Positions 46,649-57,234 are shown, counted from the first letter of the stretch. The stretch: 64,000 nucleotides of DNA from Staphylococcus sp. NAM3COL9 (GCF_001431205.1 NZ_LGPC01000016.1:324141-388140); one strand, 5' to 3'. Translations and numbers: made by a program. Notes: generated by a model not told the origin, from the letters alone.

Positions 46649-46994
46649 TTTTCATCCTCCTCAATTAATTTTTCAAACGACAAATAGGAAAGATAAGCCT
46701 AATGGTAAAATGTTTTTTTCTCCTAACATCCTCAATCAATGATGCTCACTATCCTCTATAAAAACGATTGTAGCGCGTAATTTTCTATTTCAATATAGAT
46801 TATTTGTTGTTTTAATATCTTATTTATAATGCATTCGATTTAGATTACTTCTATGACAAAAATGAACATACTAATTTTTGTCATTATCAATTAACCACAT
46901 GTTAAAAGTATAATCACTTATACATACTCAAAATAAAGCAACTAACTAAAAAAATAGTAATTATTACTAATCCTTTTAGTTAGTTGCTTTATAT
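46649..46994. other. norB upstream region and AraC terminator
   Basis: Upstream region of norB (46649-46930), AT-rich without a clear promoter or repeat, followed by the AraC terminator hairpin. Confidence 0.35.
46935..46990. terminator. terminator of the AraC gene
   Basis: AAAGCAACTAACTAAAA pairs with TTTTAGTTAGTTGCTTT (17 bases) around a loop with an inner TAGTAATTATTACTA palindrome. It follows the AraC stop by 5 bases. Confidence 0.8.
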
Positions 46995-49286
46995 TTATAT
47001 TTCTTTATCAAAGTATCTTCTGAATTCAATAATTTGAATTGCGTTTGTAAGTAATTTCAAATGATATGTTATTGTATCCCTTGTTTCTACTTCACTAACG
47101 TCTAATTTAGGAAAAGACACTCGATTAACATAATCAATTGTTTCTTCATCCATACCATGTTGCGTATTATATTGTTGCCAAACTTTATATAACGCCCCAT
47201 GGTTTTTATCTAATGTCAGATGTTTGATTTTGTATGTCCCAGGTAATAAATCAAAAATATTTATTTGATACTCTTTATGGTTTAAACCATTAGAATAATC
47301 ATTCAATGTAAAATAAGGGTTATAATGTTCTGCATCCCAGAGCACAATTTGAAAATGTTCGGTATTACCTAAAGCAATACAATTTCCATTTCTATACAAG
47401 ATGTTTTTAAATAATTTTTTAAAAAACATACTTGTAAAAAAAGCAGGTCTTTTACCATCAAATTGATGATATAAATCAATACCATTCAATTGTGTTTTTA
47501 TATCTTTCTGACTATATTGCTGATGTATCTCAAAATTCAACCAGTATCCGATTGTATTAATATGTCTATTCATTTCGATGAGTTGTTCAAAAATGATTCC
47601 CGCTCTAAAATATTCTCCATTTGTCAGACTTGTATTGCCTGTCAATGTATTCCACTTTAATAATGTGAAGGAAATCTTTTGATCCTTTACCTCTAACCAT
47701 TCCATAATTTCCTTTAATTTGAGCGTGATGTGTTTCTTAGCTAAATTATATTGGTTACTCTCAATAGATTGAAAATTGATTATGTCATTTTGATTTGCAC
47801 AGAATGCAATACTATCAATATGTTGATTATGCGTTTCTAAAATATGTTTAGCTATACGTGCCTCTGTCGGATGCTCAATATTAAAGTTCAGTACAATTTT
47901 GATATTTTTAAAATATTGTTTAAATAATACGATTATTGCTTGGGATATATGTTCATCTATACAATTTATGTAAAGTACTAGATTAAATAAATGACCATCT
48001 GGTAGTGTATTATAAATGTGTTCCAAAGCATATGCCAATTCTCTATAATATTCTTTGAAATTCGACATTACTTTGGGTGGATCTATTTCTATGCCTAGAC
48101 CAATATGATACATAAGTAAAAAATTCAAGCATTCATCTATTTTCATATATCGATGTACATTGGGTATAACTTCATCACTTTCGATAATCTGATCTTTAAT
48201 AAAACCTTCTCTAATAGGGTCTTTAATCAACACATGATTTAAACCTATGCAATTTTTCGCTTCTAGTATTTGTTTTCTATATCTTTGAATAAGTAATACA
48301 TCTAAATTTCCTATTTGTATTACATGTTGATAATGGTAGATTGTCTGTTCAGATCGCTTCAAAGTGATATCAATGATTTTTTCTGCTTCAGGTGACTGTA
48401 AAACATTTCCAATAGATTGGTTTATATAGCCTGATAAATAATGCAAGTATGTTTGATATGGAACTTTTCCTTTTTCATCATTTAGTTTTTCAATCAAACG
48501 TGAATTTTTATATTTTTCTCTATATTGTGTAGGTGTCATTTGGTTATCATTCTTAAAATGTTTCAATAACATATTAGAATTGCTAAAACCATTTTTCAAA
48601 GCAATTTGAGTAACTGTTTCATTTGTATATAACAAATCTTCTTTACAATGCTCAAGTCTTATGTGAATTACATATTGATTAAAACCCATCCCTATTTGCT
48701 GTGTGAAAATCTTTGATAAATACGCAGTACTAAGTGGCACCATTTTGGCTACTTCACTTAAGGATATATGATTAGAGTAATTACTTTGAATATAGTTACA
48801 TATAAATTCTAATCGATCGTCATTTATTCTTTTTTTAAATGATTCATTCATTTTTGTAGGTAAAAAGCGCGCAATTATAAACATTAAATCAATTAATTGC
48901 TGTTCAATATATAAGCGATAAAATGCTCCCTTCCTAATATCAACTATGCCTATCTTTGCTATAGCATTTACTATTTGTTTATAAATGACTTCTTGCATAC
49001 TTCCTTTATCTAAAATTAAAAATTTATCATTATAATCATTCATATATTTCTTCAGGTAACTTTCAGTTAGATGAATTGAAATATATAGCGTATCTTTATT
49101 TTTTATAACACGAAATTGCTCGCGATGATTAATAATAAAGACATCACCTTTTTGATATGTATTCATTTCATCATATTTCCATACTGTCATACTACTTCTT
49201 AGCATTAACACAAGACGCATCCCATCATTTATGATGACTATTAAATTATTAGGTTTATTAAATTCAACTTGATAAAAAGTATTCAT
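46995..49286 (-). CDS. large AraC-family transcriptional regulator
   Basis: A 763-residue regulator of the same architecture as the one at 3779-5869: an N-terminal cupin-like sensing part (1-150), an AraC DNA-binding domain (about 157-271, with ISLSEVAKMVPLSTAYLSKIF and VTQIALKNGFSNSNMLLKHF) and a long C-terminal glycosidase-like region that ends near PKLDV. Rsp and Rbf of S. aureus share this plan. The target genes are unknown; neighbours norB and the FarE-like gene are on the same strand but separated by terminators. GAGGTGAATC precedes the ATG. Confidence 0.78.
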   Translation of the reverse strand: MNTFYQVEFNKPNNLIVIINDGMRLVLMLRSSMTVWKYDEMNTYQKGDVFIINHREQFRVIKNKDTLYISIHLTESYLKKYMNDYNDKFLILDKGSMQEVIYKQIVNAIAKIGIVDIRKGAFYRLYIEQQLIDLMFIIARFLPTKMNESFKKRINDDRLEFICNYIQSNYSNHISLSEVAKMVPLSTAYLSKIFTQQIGMGFNQYVIHIRLEHCKEDLLYTNETVTQIALKNGFSNSNMLLKHFKNDNQMTPTQYREKYKNSRLIEKLNDEKGKVPYQTYLHYLSGYINQSIGNVLQSPEAEKIIDITLKRSEQTIYHYQHVIQIGNLDVLLIQRYRKQILEAKNCIGLNHVLIKDPIREGFIKDQIIESDEVIPNVHRYMKIDECLNFLLMYHIGLGIEIDPPKVMSNFKEYYRELAYALEHIYNTLPDGHLFNLVLYINCIDEHISQAIIVLFKQYFKNIKIVLNFNIEHPTEARIAKHILETHNQHIDSIAFCANQNDIINFQSIESNQYNLAKKHITLKLKEIMEWLEVKDQKISFTLLKWNTLTGNTSLTNGEYFRAGIIFEQLIEMNRHINTIGYWLNFEIHQQYSQKDIKTQLNGIDLYHQFDGKRPAFFTSMFFKKLFKNILYRNGNCIALGNTEHFQIVLWDAEHYNPYFTLNDYSNGLNHKEYQINIFDLLPGTYKIKHLTLDKNHGALYKVWQQYNTQHGMDEETIDYVNRVSFPKLDVSEVETRDTITYHLKLLTNAIQIIEFRRYFDKEI

Positions 49287-49370
49287 GATTCACCTCTTTA
49301 TAATTAAATATTTTAATGAAAATCCCCAATTATTCAATTATAATTTGAAATTTGTTAATTTTTAGACAAA

Positions 49371-49398
49371 AAGCAGCCTGACATAATTGTCAGACTGC
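49371..49398 (-). terminator. terminator of the MMPL gene
   Basis: GCAGCCTGACA/TGTCAGACTGC around TAAT, with a T-run on the minus strand (CTTTTTGT), 25 bases after the stop. Confidence 0.7.
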
Positions 49399-49423
49399 AA
49401 ATTTTTACTATAAGCCATATTTT

Positions 49424-51610
49424 TTACTGCTCTTTATTTTTCGTCTCATGTGTTGAATCAAGGTCTTTTTTTAACTCATGACCTTCAATATCAATACTTG
49501 GCAAGATTCTATTTAACCACGCTGGCATATACCATGATGCTTTACCAAATAATTTAGTTAGTGCGGGCACTAACATTAATCGTACGATAATTGCATCAAA
49601 TAATATACCAAATCCAAGTGCTAAGCCCATCGATTTAATCATGACATCATCTTGGAACACGAATGCGATGAACACACTGAACATAATCAATGCTGCTGCA
49701 ACAATGACCGGTCCACTTTCTTTAATACCTACTTTTATAGAATGTTCATTGTCACGTGTAATGCTATATTCTTCATGTATACGTGACATTAAGAACACTT
49801 CATAGTCCATAGCTAGGCCAAATAACAAACCTATTACAATTACTGGTAAAAATGCGAGTAATGGTCCTGTAGTATCTACACCAAACAAGCCAGCCATAAA
49901 TCCTTCTTGCATGATTAATGTAGTAAAACCGAGTGTTGCTGCAAGTGATAGTACGAATCCGAGCACTGCTTTTAATGGAATAATAATCGAACGGAAAACA
50001 ACCATTAATAAGATAAATGCTAAGGCTACGATTACACCAGCAAATAATGGAATCGCCTCATTTAATTTTTGAGACATATCTATATTAATGACACTCTGAC
50101 CAGCTACCTCAGTCTTGAAGCCGTAATCATCTTTTGCTTTATCGTTATAATCTCTCAAGTCATGTACTAAGCTGTTTGTAGATTCTGCGTTCGGTCCTTT
50201 TTTAGGAATAACCGCCATCATAGCGTAATCCTTACTACTACTTAATTGTGGTTCCGTAACCAATTCTACATTATCTATGTCGTTGATATCTTTATTCATA
50301 TCTTTCAAGGCCTTTTGTAAGGCTTGAGGATTATCTTTCTTATCTTTAACGTTCACTAGCATGGCAATTTGTCCATTAAATCCTTCGCCAAATTTATCCG
50401 AAACGATTTCATATGCTTTCTTTTGAGTAGAATCTGAAGCTTTCATACCATCGTCTGGGATTCCTAAGCGCATGTCCTTAACTGGTATTGCTACTAGTAT
50501 TAAAATAATCAAACCAATTAATATTGCTAATAATGGTTTGCCGAGAACGAATTTTGACCAACCTGTATCAACATCGCCTTTAAACTCTGATTTCATTCGT
50601 TTCGGTTTTATTTTTTTATGGAAAATACTAATCAATGCTGGTAATAAAGTGAGTGCACTTACTACCGCAACAAACACACTAATAGCAGATGCGAATCCCA
50701 TGATTGCTAGGAAATCAATACCAACAAGTGATAGTCCACAAACTGCAATGATTACAGTTAAACCAGCAAATATGACTGCACTACCAGCTGTACCTACTGC
50801 TAAACCAATTGCTTTGATGTGGTTAGGTTCTGTTCGCATAATTTGTCGATATCTAAATAATATAAACAACGCATAATCTATACCCACTGCTATTCCAATC
50901 ATAACAGCTAAAGTCAATGTTATATTTGGAATATCAAATACATATGTAAGTAAAGAAATTACACCTACGCCCGTGCCTAAACCAATTAATGCACTAATGA
51001 TAGGCATACCTGCCGCTATAATTGAACCAAATGTAATTAACAGCACTACAAATGCTACAATTATACCAATTAACTCAGAAGAACCACCGATTTCTGTGGA
51101 TTCCATGCCTGTACCCATTAATTCAGCCTGTACATTATGGTCCTTTTCTATTTTATCGATTTTATTCTTGATGTTATCTTTAGAACTTTCTTGTAATGAT
51201 GTAACTTTGACATCATAATTCACATCCGCAAATGCGGTTGTTTTATCTTTACTAATTTGTTTATTCTCATAAGGATCTGTGACATTTTTAACATCTTTGT
51301 CATCATCTTTAATGTCTTTCAAAGCCTTTTGGACATCTTGTGTTATATCTTGCTTTACGATGCCGTTTTCCGCATCACTTTTAAGCACAATTCTAATTTG
51401 TGCTTTTTCACTATCTTGGTTAAATTCATCCTCGAGTTTTTCATTTGTATCAAGCGATTGCAAACCATTCATAGTGATATCATTATCAAATTTAGGTGAA
51501 TTCAAAGTAAGCGGTGTTATAATTGCTACAAGTAAAATCAACCATGCAACAATACTCCACCATTTATGCTTAGCAATAAATGAACCTAATTTATACAAAA
51601 ACTTTGCCAA
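49424..51610 (-). CDS. farE: MMPL/RND fatty acid efflux pump, FarE-like
   Basis: A 728-residue RND transporter of the MmpL type with about 11-12 helices: the first at residues 17-33, an extracytoplasmic loop (35-180), a six-helix bundle with GIDYALFILFRYRQ, a second loop (370-520) and a second bundle with FGLAMDYEVFLMSRIHEEY. The Asp-Tyr pairs in these motifs are the proton relay. It is divergent from a TetR gene with TAGTTTA operator motifs between, as in the S. aureus farE-farR pair that exports antimicrobial fatty acids. Start is TTG 51610 behind AAGGAGG. The symbol is by arrangement and similarity. Confidence 0.8.
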   Translation of the reverse strand: MAKFLYKLGSFIAKHKWWSIVAWLILLVAIITPLTLNSPKFDNDITMNGLQSLDTNEKLEDEFNQDSEKAQIRIVLKSDAENGIVKQDITQDVQKALKDIKDDDKDVKNVTDPYENKQISKDKTTAFADVNYDVKVTSLQESSKDNIKNKIDKIEKDHNVQAELMGTGMESTEIGGSSELIGIIVAFVVLLITFGSIIAAGMPIISALIGLGTGVGVISLLTYVFDIPNITLTLAVMIGIAVGIDYALFILFRYRQIMRTEPNHIKAIGLAVGTAGSAVIFAGLTVIIAVCGLSLVGIDFLAIMGFASAISVFVAVVSALTLLPALISIFHKKIKPKRMKSEFKGDVDTGWSKFVLGKPLLAILIGLIILILVAIPVKDMRLGIPDDGMKASDSTQKKAYEIVSDKFGEGFNGQIAMLVNVKDKKDNPQALQKALKDMNKDINDIDNVELVTEPQLSSSKDYAMMAVIPKKGPNAESTNSLVHDLRDYNDKAKDDYGFKTEVAGQSVINIDMSQKLNEAIPLFAGVIVALAFILLMVVFRSIIIPLKAVLGFVLSLAATLGFTTLIMQEGFMAGLFGVDTTGPLLAFLPVIVIGLLFGLAMDYEVFLMSRIHEEYSITRDNEHSIKVGIKESGPVIVAAALIMFSVFIAFVFQDDVMIKSMGLALGFGILFDAIIVRLMLVPALTKLFGKASWYMPAWLNRILPSIDIEGHELKKDLDSTHETKNKEQ

Positions 51611-51639
51611 ACTATTGCCTCCTTATTTAATCAACGTTA

Positions 51640-51752
51640 TAGTTTAAACATACAATGTAGTTTAAATTTTTGTTACACATTTATAGTAACATACTAATTC
51701 TTACGCCTGCCTTAAAAAAGTGGTAATTAATTAAAATTATTCATTTAAACTA
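51640..51752. promoter_or_regulatory. FarR-type operator motifs
   Basis: The heptamer TAGTTTA occurs directly at 51640-51646 and 51658-51664 and inverted (TAAACTA) at 51746-51752. FarR of S. aureus is described as recognising TAGWTTA motifs in its divergent farE promoter. One pair lies near farE and one site near farR, so each promoter may be controlled. Confidence 0.6.
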
Positions 51753-51772
51753 TAAATAAGGAGATATGTAGT

Positions 51773-52327
51773 ATGAATGAAAAAGACTTGCGTGTTATAA
51801 AGACAAAACGATCACTTTCCCAAAGCCTTTATGGTCTAATAGAAAAACAAGCATTCTCTACAATAACAATTAAACAAATTTGTGATCTTGCATTGGTCCA
51901 TAGAACTACTTTTTATAAACATTTTCATGATAAATATGATTTACTTATCTATTTAATCACTGATTTAACCAAAGATTATTTTTCTGTAGATTTAAAAGAA
52001 CGTATTAACGCTCCATTTTCTACTATACAAACCACTTTTGATAATGTGAGTGGAATGGAACAGATTACAGAAAAGCAAAAAGACGATAAAGATTTTGAAC
52101 GAACGATCACAAATTATTTTATACGTGTTTTACAAAATGACATTAAAATTAATGTGTCACGTATTTCTGTAGATTCGAGTGTTCCAATCGAACTGATCTT
52201 TTATGTATATGGCTCAAGTCTATATGGTTTTATGGAGTGGATGCGCAACCATAATATCAAACATCCAGCACATGAAATAGACGAAATTTTTCATAAAATG
52301 ATTAATATCAAAGTAAAAGATGTATAA
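51773..52327 (+). CDS. farR: TetR-family regulator, FarR-like
   Basis: A 184-residue TetR protein. The helix-turn-helix at residues 28-51 reads FSTITIKQICDLALVHRTTFYKHF. The C-terminal ligand-binding domain is typical in length. In S. aureus FarR represses farE and itself and is released by long-chain unsaturated fatty acids. It is divergent from the MMPL gene by 162 bases and has a GGAGA ribosome site. The regulator name is inferred from this arrangement. Confidence 0.8.
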   Translation: MNEKDLRVIKTKRSLSQSLYGLIEKQAFSTITIKQICDLALVHRTTFYKHFHDKYDLLIYLITDLTKDYFSVDLKERINAPFSTIQTTFDNVSGMEQITEKQKDDKDFERTITNYFIRVLQNDIKINVSRISVDSSVPIELIFYVYGSSLYGFMEWMRNHNIKHPAHEIDEIFHKMINIKVKDV

Positions 52328-52342
52328 CAGCAAAAACACATC

Positions 52343-52381
52343 AAAAAAGCCACTCACTGCAATGCAATGAGTGGCTTTTTT
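52343..52381. terminator. bidirectional terminator between farR and rocA
   Basis: AAAAAAGCCACTCA/TGAGTGGCTTTTTT form a strong stem with both A- and T-runs between the convergent genes. Confidence 0.9.
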
Positions 52382-52401
52382 AAATTACTTTATAATTTCA
52401 T

Positions 52402-53946
52402 TTAGAACATTTCTGAAACAACTTTTTGTTCTAAGAAGTTTAACAGATAGTCTGGGCTACCTGTTTTAGCATCAGTACCTGACATTTTAAAACCACCGAA
52501 TGGGTGATATCCAACAACTGCTGCAGTGCATCCACGGTTAAGGTATAAGTTACCTACATCATATTCTTCAACTGCATGAATCCAGTTTTCACGATTATTA
52601 GTAATTACAGCACCTGTTAAACCATAATCTGTATCGTTAGCAATTTCTAATAGTTCTTCAAAGTCACTACCTTTAACAAAGCCAACAACTGGACCAAAGA
52701 TTTCTTCTTGCATGATTTGATCTCTTGATTTTAAGTCTGAGATGATTGTAGGTTCAATAAAGTATCCAGTAGTTCCATCCGTACCACCACCGAACTCTAA
52801 TTTACCTTCTTTACTACCAATTTCAATATAATTTTTGATTTTGTCGAATTGTTTTTTGTTAATAACTGGTCCCATGTTTGTATTATTCTCCGTATTGCCT
52901 AATGTTAAATTCTTAGTTAATTCAACTGATTTTTTCAATACTTCATCATATACATCTTTGTGTACGATTGCACGAGAACATGCTGAACATTTTTGTCCTG
53001 AAAAACCAAATGCTGAAGTTACAATAGATTCTGCTGCTAAATCAGCGTCGATATCTTTATCAACTACGATTGCATCTTTACCGCCCATTTCAGCGATAAC
53101 ACGTTTTAAGAACTGTTGTCCTTTTTTTACTTTTGCAGCTCTTTCAAAAATTCGAGTGCCTGTAGCAAGTGATCCTGTAAAAGTTACAAAATGCGTGTGT
53201 ACACTATCTACAAGATAGTCACCGATTTCTTTTGGATCCCCTGGTACAAAGTTAACGACACCTTTAGGTAATCCAGCTTCTTCTAAAATTTCAATTAATT
53301 TATATGCAGTTAATGGTGTATCTTCTGCTGGTTTTAAAAGTACTGTATTCCCTGCAACTACTGGCGCTAATGTCGTACCAGCCATAATCGCAAACGGGAA
53401 GTTCCATGGTGGAATTGTAACACCAGTACCAATTGGTTTATAGAAGTATTTATTATGTTCTCCTTCTCTATCCAATGTTGGTTTGCCATCCGCTAATTCC
53501 ATCATTGATCTTGCATAGTATTCTATGAAATCAATGCCTTCTGCAGCGTCACCTACAGCTTCATCCCATGGTTTACCTGCTTCGTAAACCATCACTGCTG
53601 AGATTTCTTCTTTACGACGTCTAATAATTGCCGATACTCTAAGTAAAAATTCAGCACGATCTTTGTGTGACCATTTCTTCCATGATTTATAAGCTTCATT
53701 TGCAGACTCAAATGCTTTATCTACATCCGCTTGAGTTGCTTTTGAAACTTCTGCAATAACTTCAGTAGTATTGGCAGGGTTGATAGATTGATACGTATCT
53801 TTTGTGAATATTTCTTCCCCATTAATTACCAAAGGAATTTTTTTATTTAATTCACTTTTGACTTTCTTTAAAGCCTCTTTAAATGATTCTACATTTTCAC
53901 TGTCTGTAAAATCGATGCCTGGTTCATTTTGATAATTAACTACCAT
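52402..53946 (-). CDS. rocA: 1-pyrroline-5-carboxylate dehydrogenase RocA
   Basis: RocA oxidises glutamate-gamma-semialdehyde to glutamate with NAD+, in proline and arginine breakdown. The 514-residue aldehyde dehydrogenase has IPPWNFPFA for NAD binding, catalytic Glu286 in EMGGKD and nucleophile Cys320 in [12 protein letters not shown]. Start ATG 53946 has GGGGG upstream and matches RocA proteins. A perfect cre site overlaps its -35 box, so it should be repressed by CcpA when glucose is present. Confidence 0.94.
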   Translation of the reverse strand: MVVNYQNEPGIDFTDSENVESFKEALKKVKSELNKKIPLVINGEEIFTKDTYQSINPANTTEVIAEVSKATQADVDKAFESANEAYKSWKKWSHKDRAEFLLRVSAIIRRRKEEISAVMVYEAGKPWDEAVGDAAEGIDFIEYYARSMMELADGKPTLDREGEHNKYFYKPIGTGVTIPPWNFPFAIMAGTTLAPVVAGNTVLLKPAEDTPLTAYKLIEILEEAGLPKGVVNFVPGDPKEIGDYLVDSVHTHFVTFTGSLATGTRIFERAAKVKKGQQFLKRVIAEMGGKDAIVVDKDIDADLAAESIVTSAFGFSGQKCSACSRAIVHKDVYDEVLKKSVELTKNLTLGNTENNTNMGPVINKKQFDKIKNYIEIGSKEGKLEFGGGTDGTTGYFIEPTIISDLKSRDQIMQEEIFGPVVGFVKGSDFEELLEIANDTDYGLTGAVITNNRENWIHAVEEYDVGNLYLNRGCTAAVVGYHPFGGFKMSGTDAKTGSPDYLLNFLEQKVVSEMF

Positions 53947-54010
53947 TTTTCTACCCCCATGTAAGTTTGTAAATAGAAAACACAAATGGAATTATTCCAT
54001 TCTTGATTTT

Positions 54011-54049
54011 ATTGTATATGTATCACACCACAAATGCAATCGCTTACAA
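54011..54049 (-). promoter_or_regulatory. rocA promoter with overlapping cre site
   Basis: On the minus strand, TTGCAT (54034-54039) and TACAAT (54011-54016) are 17 bases apart. TTGTAAGCGATTGCA (54035-54049) matches the CcpA consensus WTGNAANCGNWNNCW at all 15 positions and covers the -35 box, an arrangement for repression. The remaining 54050-54283 is AT-rich upstream DNA of the acyltransferase gene. Confidence 0.75.
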
Positions 54050-54283
54050 TCACTTTTTTTAATTAAATCGTATCTAACCTATTTCGCATTATTCCCTAAA
54101 ATTTGATATTATATTCATTGATATTTATTGTTAGTATTATATAAATAGTAAATGTTAATTTAATAAATTCTATACTAATATTTACACTGAATTCTCATTA
54201 CGTGTGTTATTATTTGGACTTGAATATAATCATATCAATATTTATTTCAAAAATAAAAGAACAATCGAGAGGTTAAGCTATTT

Positions 54284-55354
54284 ATGAAAACATATACGTC
54301 TGTTATTTTTTGGATGCGTACTATAGCTTGTTTAAGTATTGTTCTCATTCATTCGATTACAACCACATTTTCCAAAATGGATTTTGTAGGACATGGTACC
54401 GCCATTAGAATCTTTCAATTATTGCTAATGTTTAGTACACCATTATTTGTATTCATTTCAGAATTTTTATTAGCGAAAAACTATCATGTTAAAACAAAAC
54501 CAGGTTTCTTTAAAAACAAATTGATTTATTTAGGCATCCCATATATCGTGGTTAATCTAGCTATCTCATATTTTTATTTTGAACCTGAGACATTAGAAGA
54601 TTACTTTAGACATGTTACAAATACGATGTTCCATGGTGGTGCTGTGACATACTTCATTGTAATTATTTTCCAATTTTATATATTACATATTCTCTTTGCT
54701 AAATACATAATTAAATGGAAACCTATTCCTGTAATTATTGGTGCAACTATATTCGCCACATTGTATTGGGCATTTAGAGAATTTGTGCCCCCATCGGAAA
54801 ATCCAATTTTAGGGTTGTTTTGGGAAAGAGAAGGTTGGATGCTCTTTTTAGGCTGGATTAGTTATTTCTTACTTGGTTTTTATACAGGTATCTATTACGA
54901 AACTTTCATGGAGAATATAAAAAAATATACTTGGCTTATTATTTTTGGCACAATCTTGTCAGCAGTTATATTAGTTAGTAACTATTTATTCGGTGTTAGT
55001 ACTTGGGTAGAATCTAAACGCTTTGATATACCGTTTTATGTCACAATGATGATTTTGCTATTTTTCTTATTCTCATCTTATGTTAAATATGTACCAAAAT
55101 TCGTATTATTTATAAGTAACTATTCATTCTGTATATACTTAGTTCATTACTTCTTTGTGCATGATTTAGGTTTATTAAGAGAGGATAGTTCATTAAGAAA
55201 TATTGCTTTCAATTTCATTCTCACTATTACAATATCAGTTTGTCTAGCATATGTATTCAACTTATTCAAACTCGGAAAATTTATGGTAGGTGGTATTGGA
55301 CACATCAATTATGACAAAGTATATGAAAGTTATAAACACGGCAAAATGGATTAG
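54284..55354 (+). CDS. acyltransferase 3 family membrane protein, IcaC/OatA-like
   Basis: A 356-residue membrane protein with about ten helices of the acyltransferase 3 group. The N-terminal FWMRTIACLSIVLIHS carries the conserved Arg and His; MFSTPLFVFISEFLLAKNY and LGIPYIVVN follow, as in IcaC. Members O-acetylate or succinylate surface polysaccharides and peptidoglycan. No ica gene is nearby. The substrate is unknown. A good GAGAGG ribosome site and a strong terminator mark it as a single-gene unit. Confidence 0.8.
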   Translation: MKTYTSVIFWMRTIACLSIVLIHSITTTFSKMDFVGHGTAIRIFQLLLMFSTPLFVFISEFLLAKNYHVKTKPGFFKNKLIYLGIPYIVVNLAISYFYFEPETLEDYFRHVTNTMFHGGAVTYFIVIIFQFYILHILFAKYIIKWKPIPVIIGATIFATLYWAFREFVPPSENPILGLFWEREGWMLFLGWISYFLLGFYTGIYYETFMENIKKYTWLIIFGTILSAVILVSNYLFGVSTWVESKRFDIPFYVTMMILLFFLFSSYVKYVPKFVLFISNYSFCIYLVHYFFVHDLGLLREDSSLRNIAFNFILTITISVCLAYVFNLFKLGKFMVGGIGHINYDKVYESYKHGKMD

Positions 55355-55400
55355 TAAACCACAAAATATAATGAACAATTATATATCAAATACAATAATT

Positions 55401-55443
55401 AAAAGAGGACTAGCTGATTGCAAAATGTAGCTAGTCCTCTTTT
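55401..55443 (+). terminator. terminator of the acyltransferase gene
   Basis: AAAAGAGGACTAGCT/AGCTAGTCCTCTTTT form a perfect stem with a T-run (TTTTAATA). It may also end the convergent DUF4064 gene. Confidence 0.85.
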
Positions 55444-55522
55444 AATATTTTATTATTTCATAGTATGACCGTTCACCATGAAAGATTACTATTTAATTTC
55501 TCAAAATGATATTGTTCCATTT

Positions 55523-56143
55523 TTATTTATCTATACGATCTTTGCGACGTTGATACGTATGTTCATCAGAAGTCGATACTTCTTCGTCTTTGTCATCGCT
55601 TAGCTTCTCTTGCTCTGTAAAGTCACTATCACCAGAACGATATTCTCGCGATTCATCTTTTACTTCAGTATTCTGCTCTTGATAATGATTGTTTGTATTA
55701 CTTCTATTATTTGAATTATTAACACCTTCATAGCTTGGTTTATACGCTTTTCTTACTAATAATAAAATACCAGCAATAAACCACAATAATGCGGTAATCC
55801 AGTTAAATGTAAATACTGTAACAATTGCAATTACTATCAGTACTACACCTGATACCTTAGGAATTTTATTGATTAATAATGCAAATATAATCGCGATAAT
55901 TGTACATATGATAACCACTCCTAAAGCTATAATAAACAAACTACTCGCCATCTCTAATAATTGTGACGGTGTCATTTGATTTGATACCTGATTAAATTCT
56001 TGACTATTATTCAATGATTGTATGAGTGAATCTTTTACACTCGCATCATTTAAAAATGGCGTAACAATAGCCATTAAAAATATTAAGATAAACTGTAGGA
56101 TAATGCCTACCCAGGTTAATATTTTTTCCACAGTTCTTTTCAT
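55523..56143 (-). CDS. DUF4064-type membrane protein
   Basis: A 206-residue protein with four membrane segments (about 9-28, 66-88, 98-114 and 116-129) followed by a long charged, Asn/Ser/Glu-rich tail (from about 135) that probably lies in the cytoplasm. The membrane part fits the DUF4064 family of unknown function, common in staphylococci. The GGAGG ribosome site is clear. No neighbour suggests a role. Confidence 0.75.
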   Translation of the reverse strand: MKRTVEKILTWVGIILQFILIFLMAIVTPFLNDASVKDSLIQSLNNSQEFNQVSNQMTPSQLLEMASSLFIIALGVVIICTIIAIIFALLINKIPKVSGVVLIVIAIVTVFTFNWITALLWFIAGILLLVRKAYKPSYEGVNNSNNRSNTNNHYQEQNTEVKDESREYRSGDSDFTEQEKLSDDKDEEVSTSDEHTYQRRKDRIDK

Positions 56144-56363
56144 AATTTTCCTCCTTAGGAATTCACTTCTTACTTCATTGATTCTATATCACAAATAAAT
56201 AACATAATGCAATAATATGACTGCTCAACCTATTCTATTGTATTTAAACCTTAAAATAAACAAATTTAGTCCAATGAATATAAAAATAATTATAAGGGTA
56301 CATAGCTATTATATACATAATCAAATTTAACAACACTAAGTCTTAAATTAAAAGGATGGTTTT

Positions 56364-57149
56364 ATGAATTTAGATAATATACAGCCACATAAATTAAGAG
56401 AAATGATAAGTAATGGAGAACTTACTGATCCTACAAGTGGTATGGCTAAAGGTTACATACAAGCCAATGTCGTTATTTTACCTTCAAGATATGCATATGA
56501 TTTTTTAAGCTTTTGTTTTAGAAATCCCAAAACATGTCCACTTTTAGATGTATCCGAAAAAGGTTTTACCACATTTCCTTTCTATGGAAAACATGCAGAT
56601 ATTAGCTCAGAAGTGGCAGAATATCGCGTCTATCGTTATGGCGAGCTTGTTGAATCACCAACAAATGTCTCACATTTATTTGATGATGATTTGGTCAGTT
56701 TTTTAATCGGTTGTAGTTTTACCTTTGAACATGCCTTATTAGAAGCTAACATTCCAATTCGACATATTGAAGAAGAGCACAATGTGCCTATGTTCATAAC
56801 TGATATACCTGCAGAACCAAGTGGCGAATTTGCAGGTAATATCACAGTCAGTATGCGTCCAATGACAATGCAGCAAGCCATTAAAGCAACTGAAATTACT
56901 ACACGTTTTAAAAATATGCACGGGACACCACTACATATTGGCGACCCCTCTAAAATAGGTATTGATAATATTACAAGACCTGATTTTGGAGAACCTTCCA
57001 CAATAAAAGAAAATGAAGTTCCTGTCTTTTGGGGATGTGGCGTGACGCCGCAATCTATCGCTCTATATGCAAAACCAGAATTAATGATTACCCACGCACC
57101 AGGGCATATGTTTATTACAGATATACTTAACAGTCAAATTAGTGATTAA
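56364..57149 (+). CDS. putative hydro-lyase, DUF1445 (YcsI) family
   Basis: A 261-residue protein of the UPF0317/YcsI family, related to mammalian D-glutamate cyclase. Family stretches are MAKGYIQANVVILP, FCFRNPKTCPLLDV, FLIGCSFTFEHALLEANIP, VSMRPM, and the ending FWGCGVTPQSIALYAKPELMITHAPGHMFITDI. The Cys and His motifs suggest a lyase or cyclase on an amino acid. It is divergent in direction from the PfoR-like gene and may relate to a transport-and-catabolism pair, as in other genomes. Confidence 0.85.
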   Translation: MNLDNIQPHKLREMISNGELTDPTSGMAKGYIQANVVILPSRYAYDFLSFCFRNPKTCPLLDVSEKGFTTFPFYGKHADISSEVAEYRVYRYGELVESPTNVSHLFDDDLVSFLIGCSFTFEHALLEANIPIRHIEEEHNVPMFITDIPAEPSGEFAGNITVSMRPMTMQQAIKATEITTRFKNMHGTPLHIGDPSKIGIDNITRPDFGEPSTIKENEVPVFWGCGVTPQSIALYAKPELMITHAPGHMFITDILNSQISD

Positions 57150-57188
57150 TTACTAGTTATCTATCAGTGTTTCAAATATCTCAAAAAC

Positions 57189-57234
57189 AAAAGGACGTTT
57201 AGATTTCATTTTAGAAACCTAAACGTCCTTTTTT
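57189..57234. terminator. bidirectional terminator
   Basis: AAAAGGACGTTTAG/CTAAACGTCCTTTT form the stem between the hydro-lyase gene and the convergent PfoR-like gene. Confidence 0.85.

Noticed and set aside
54284..55354. Naming the acyltransferase icaC
   Set aside because: Topology is similar, but icaA, icaD, icaB and icaR are not present and sequence similarity is only general.
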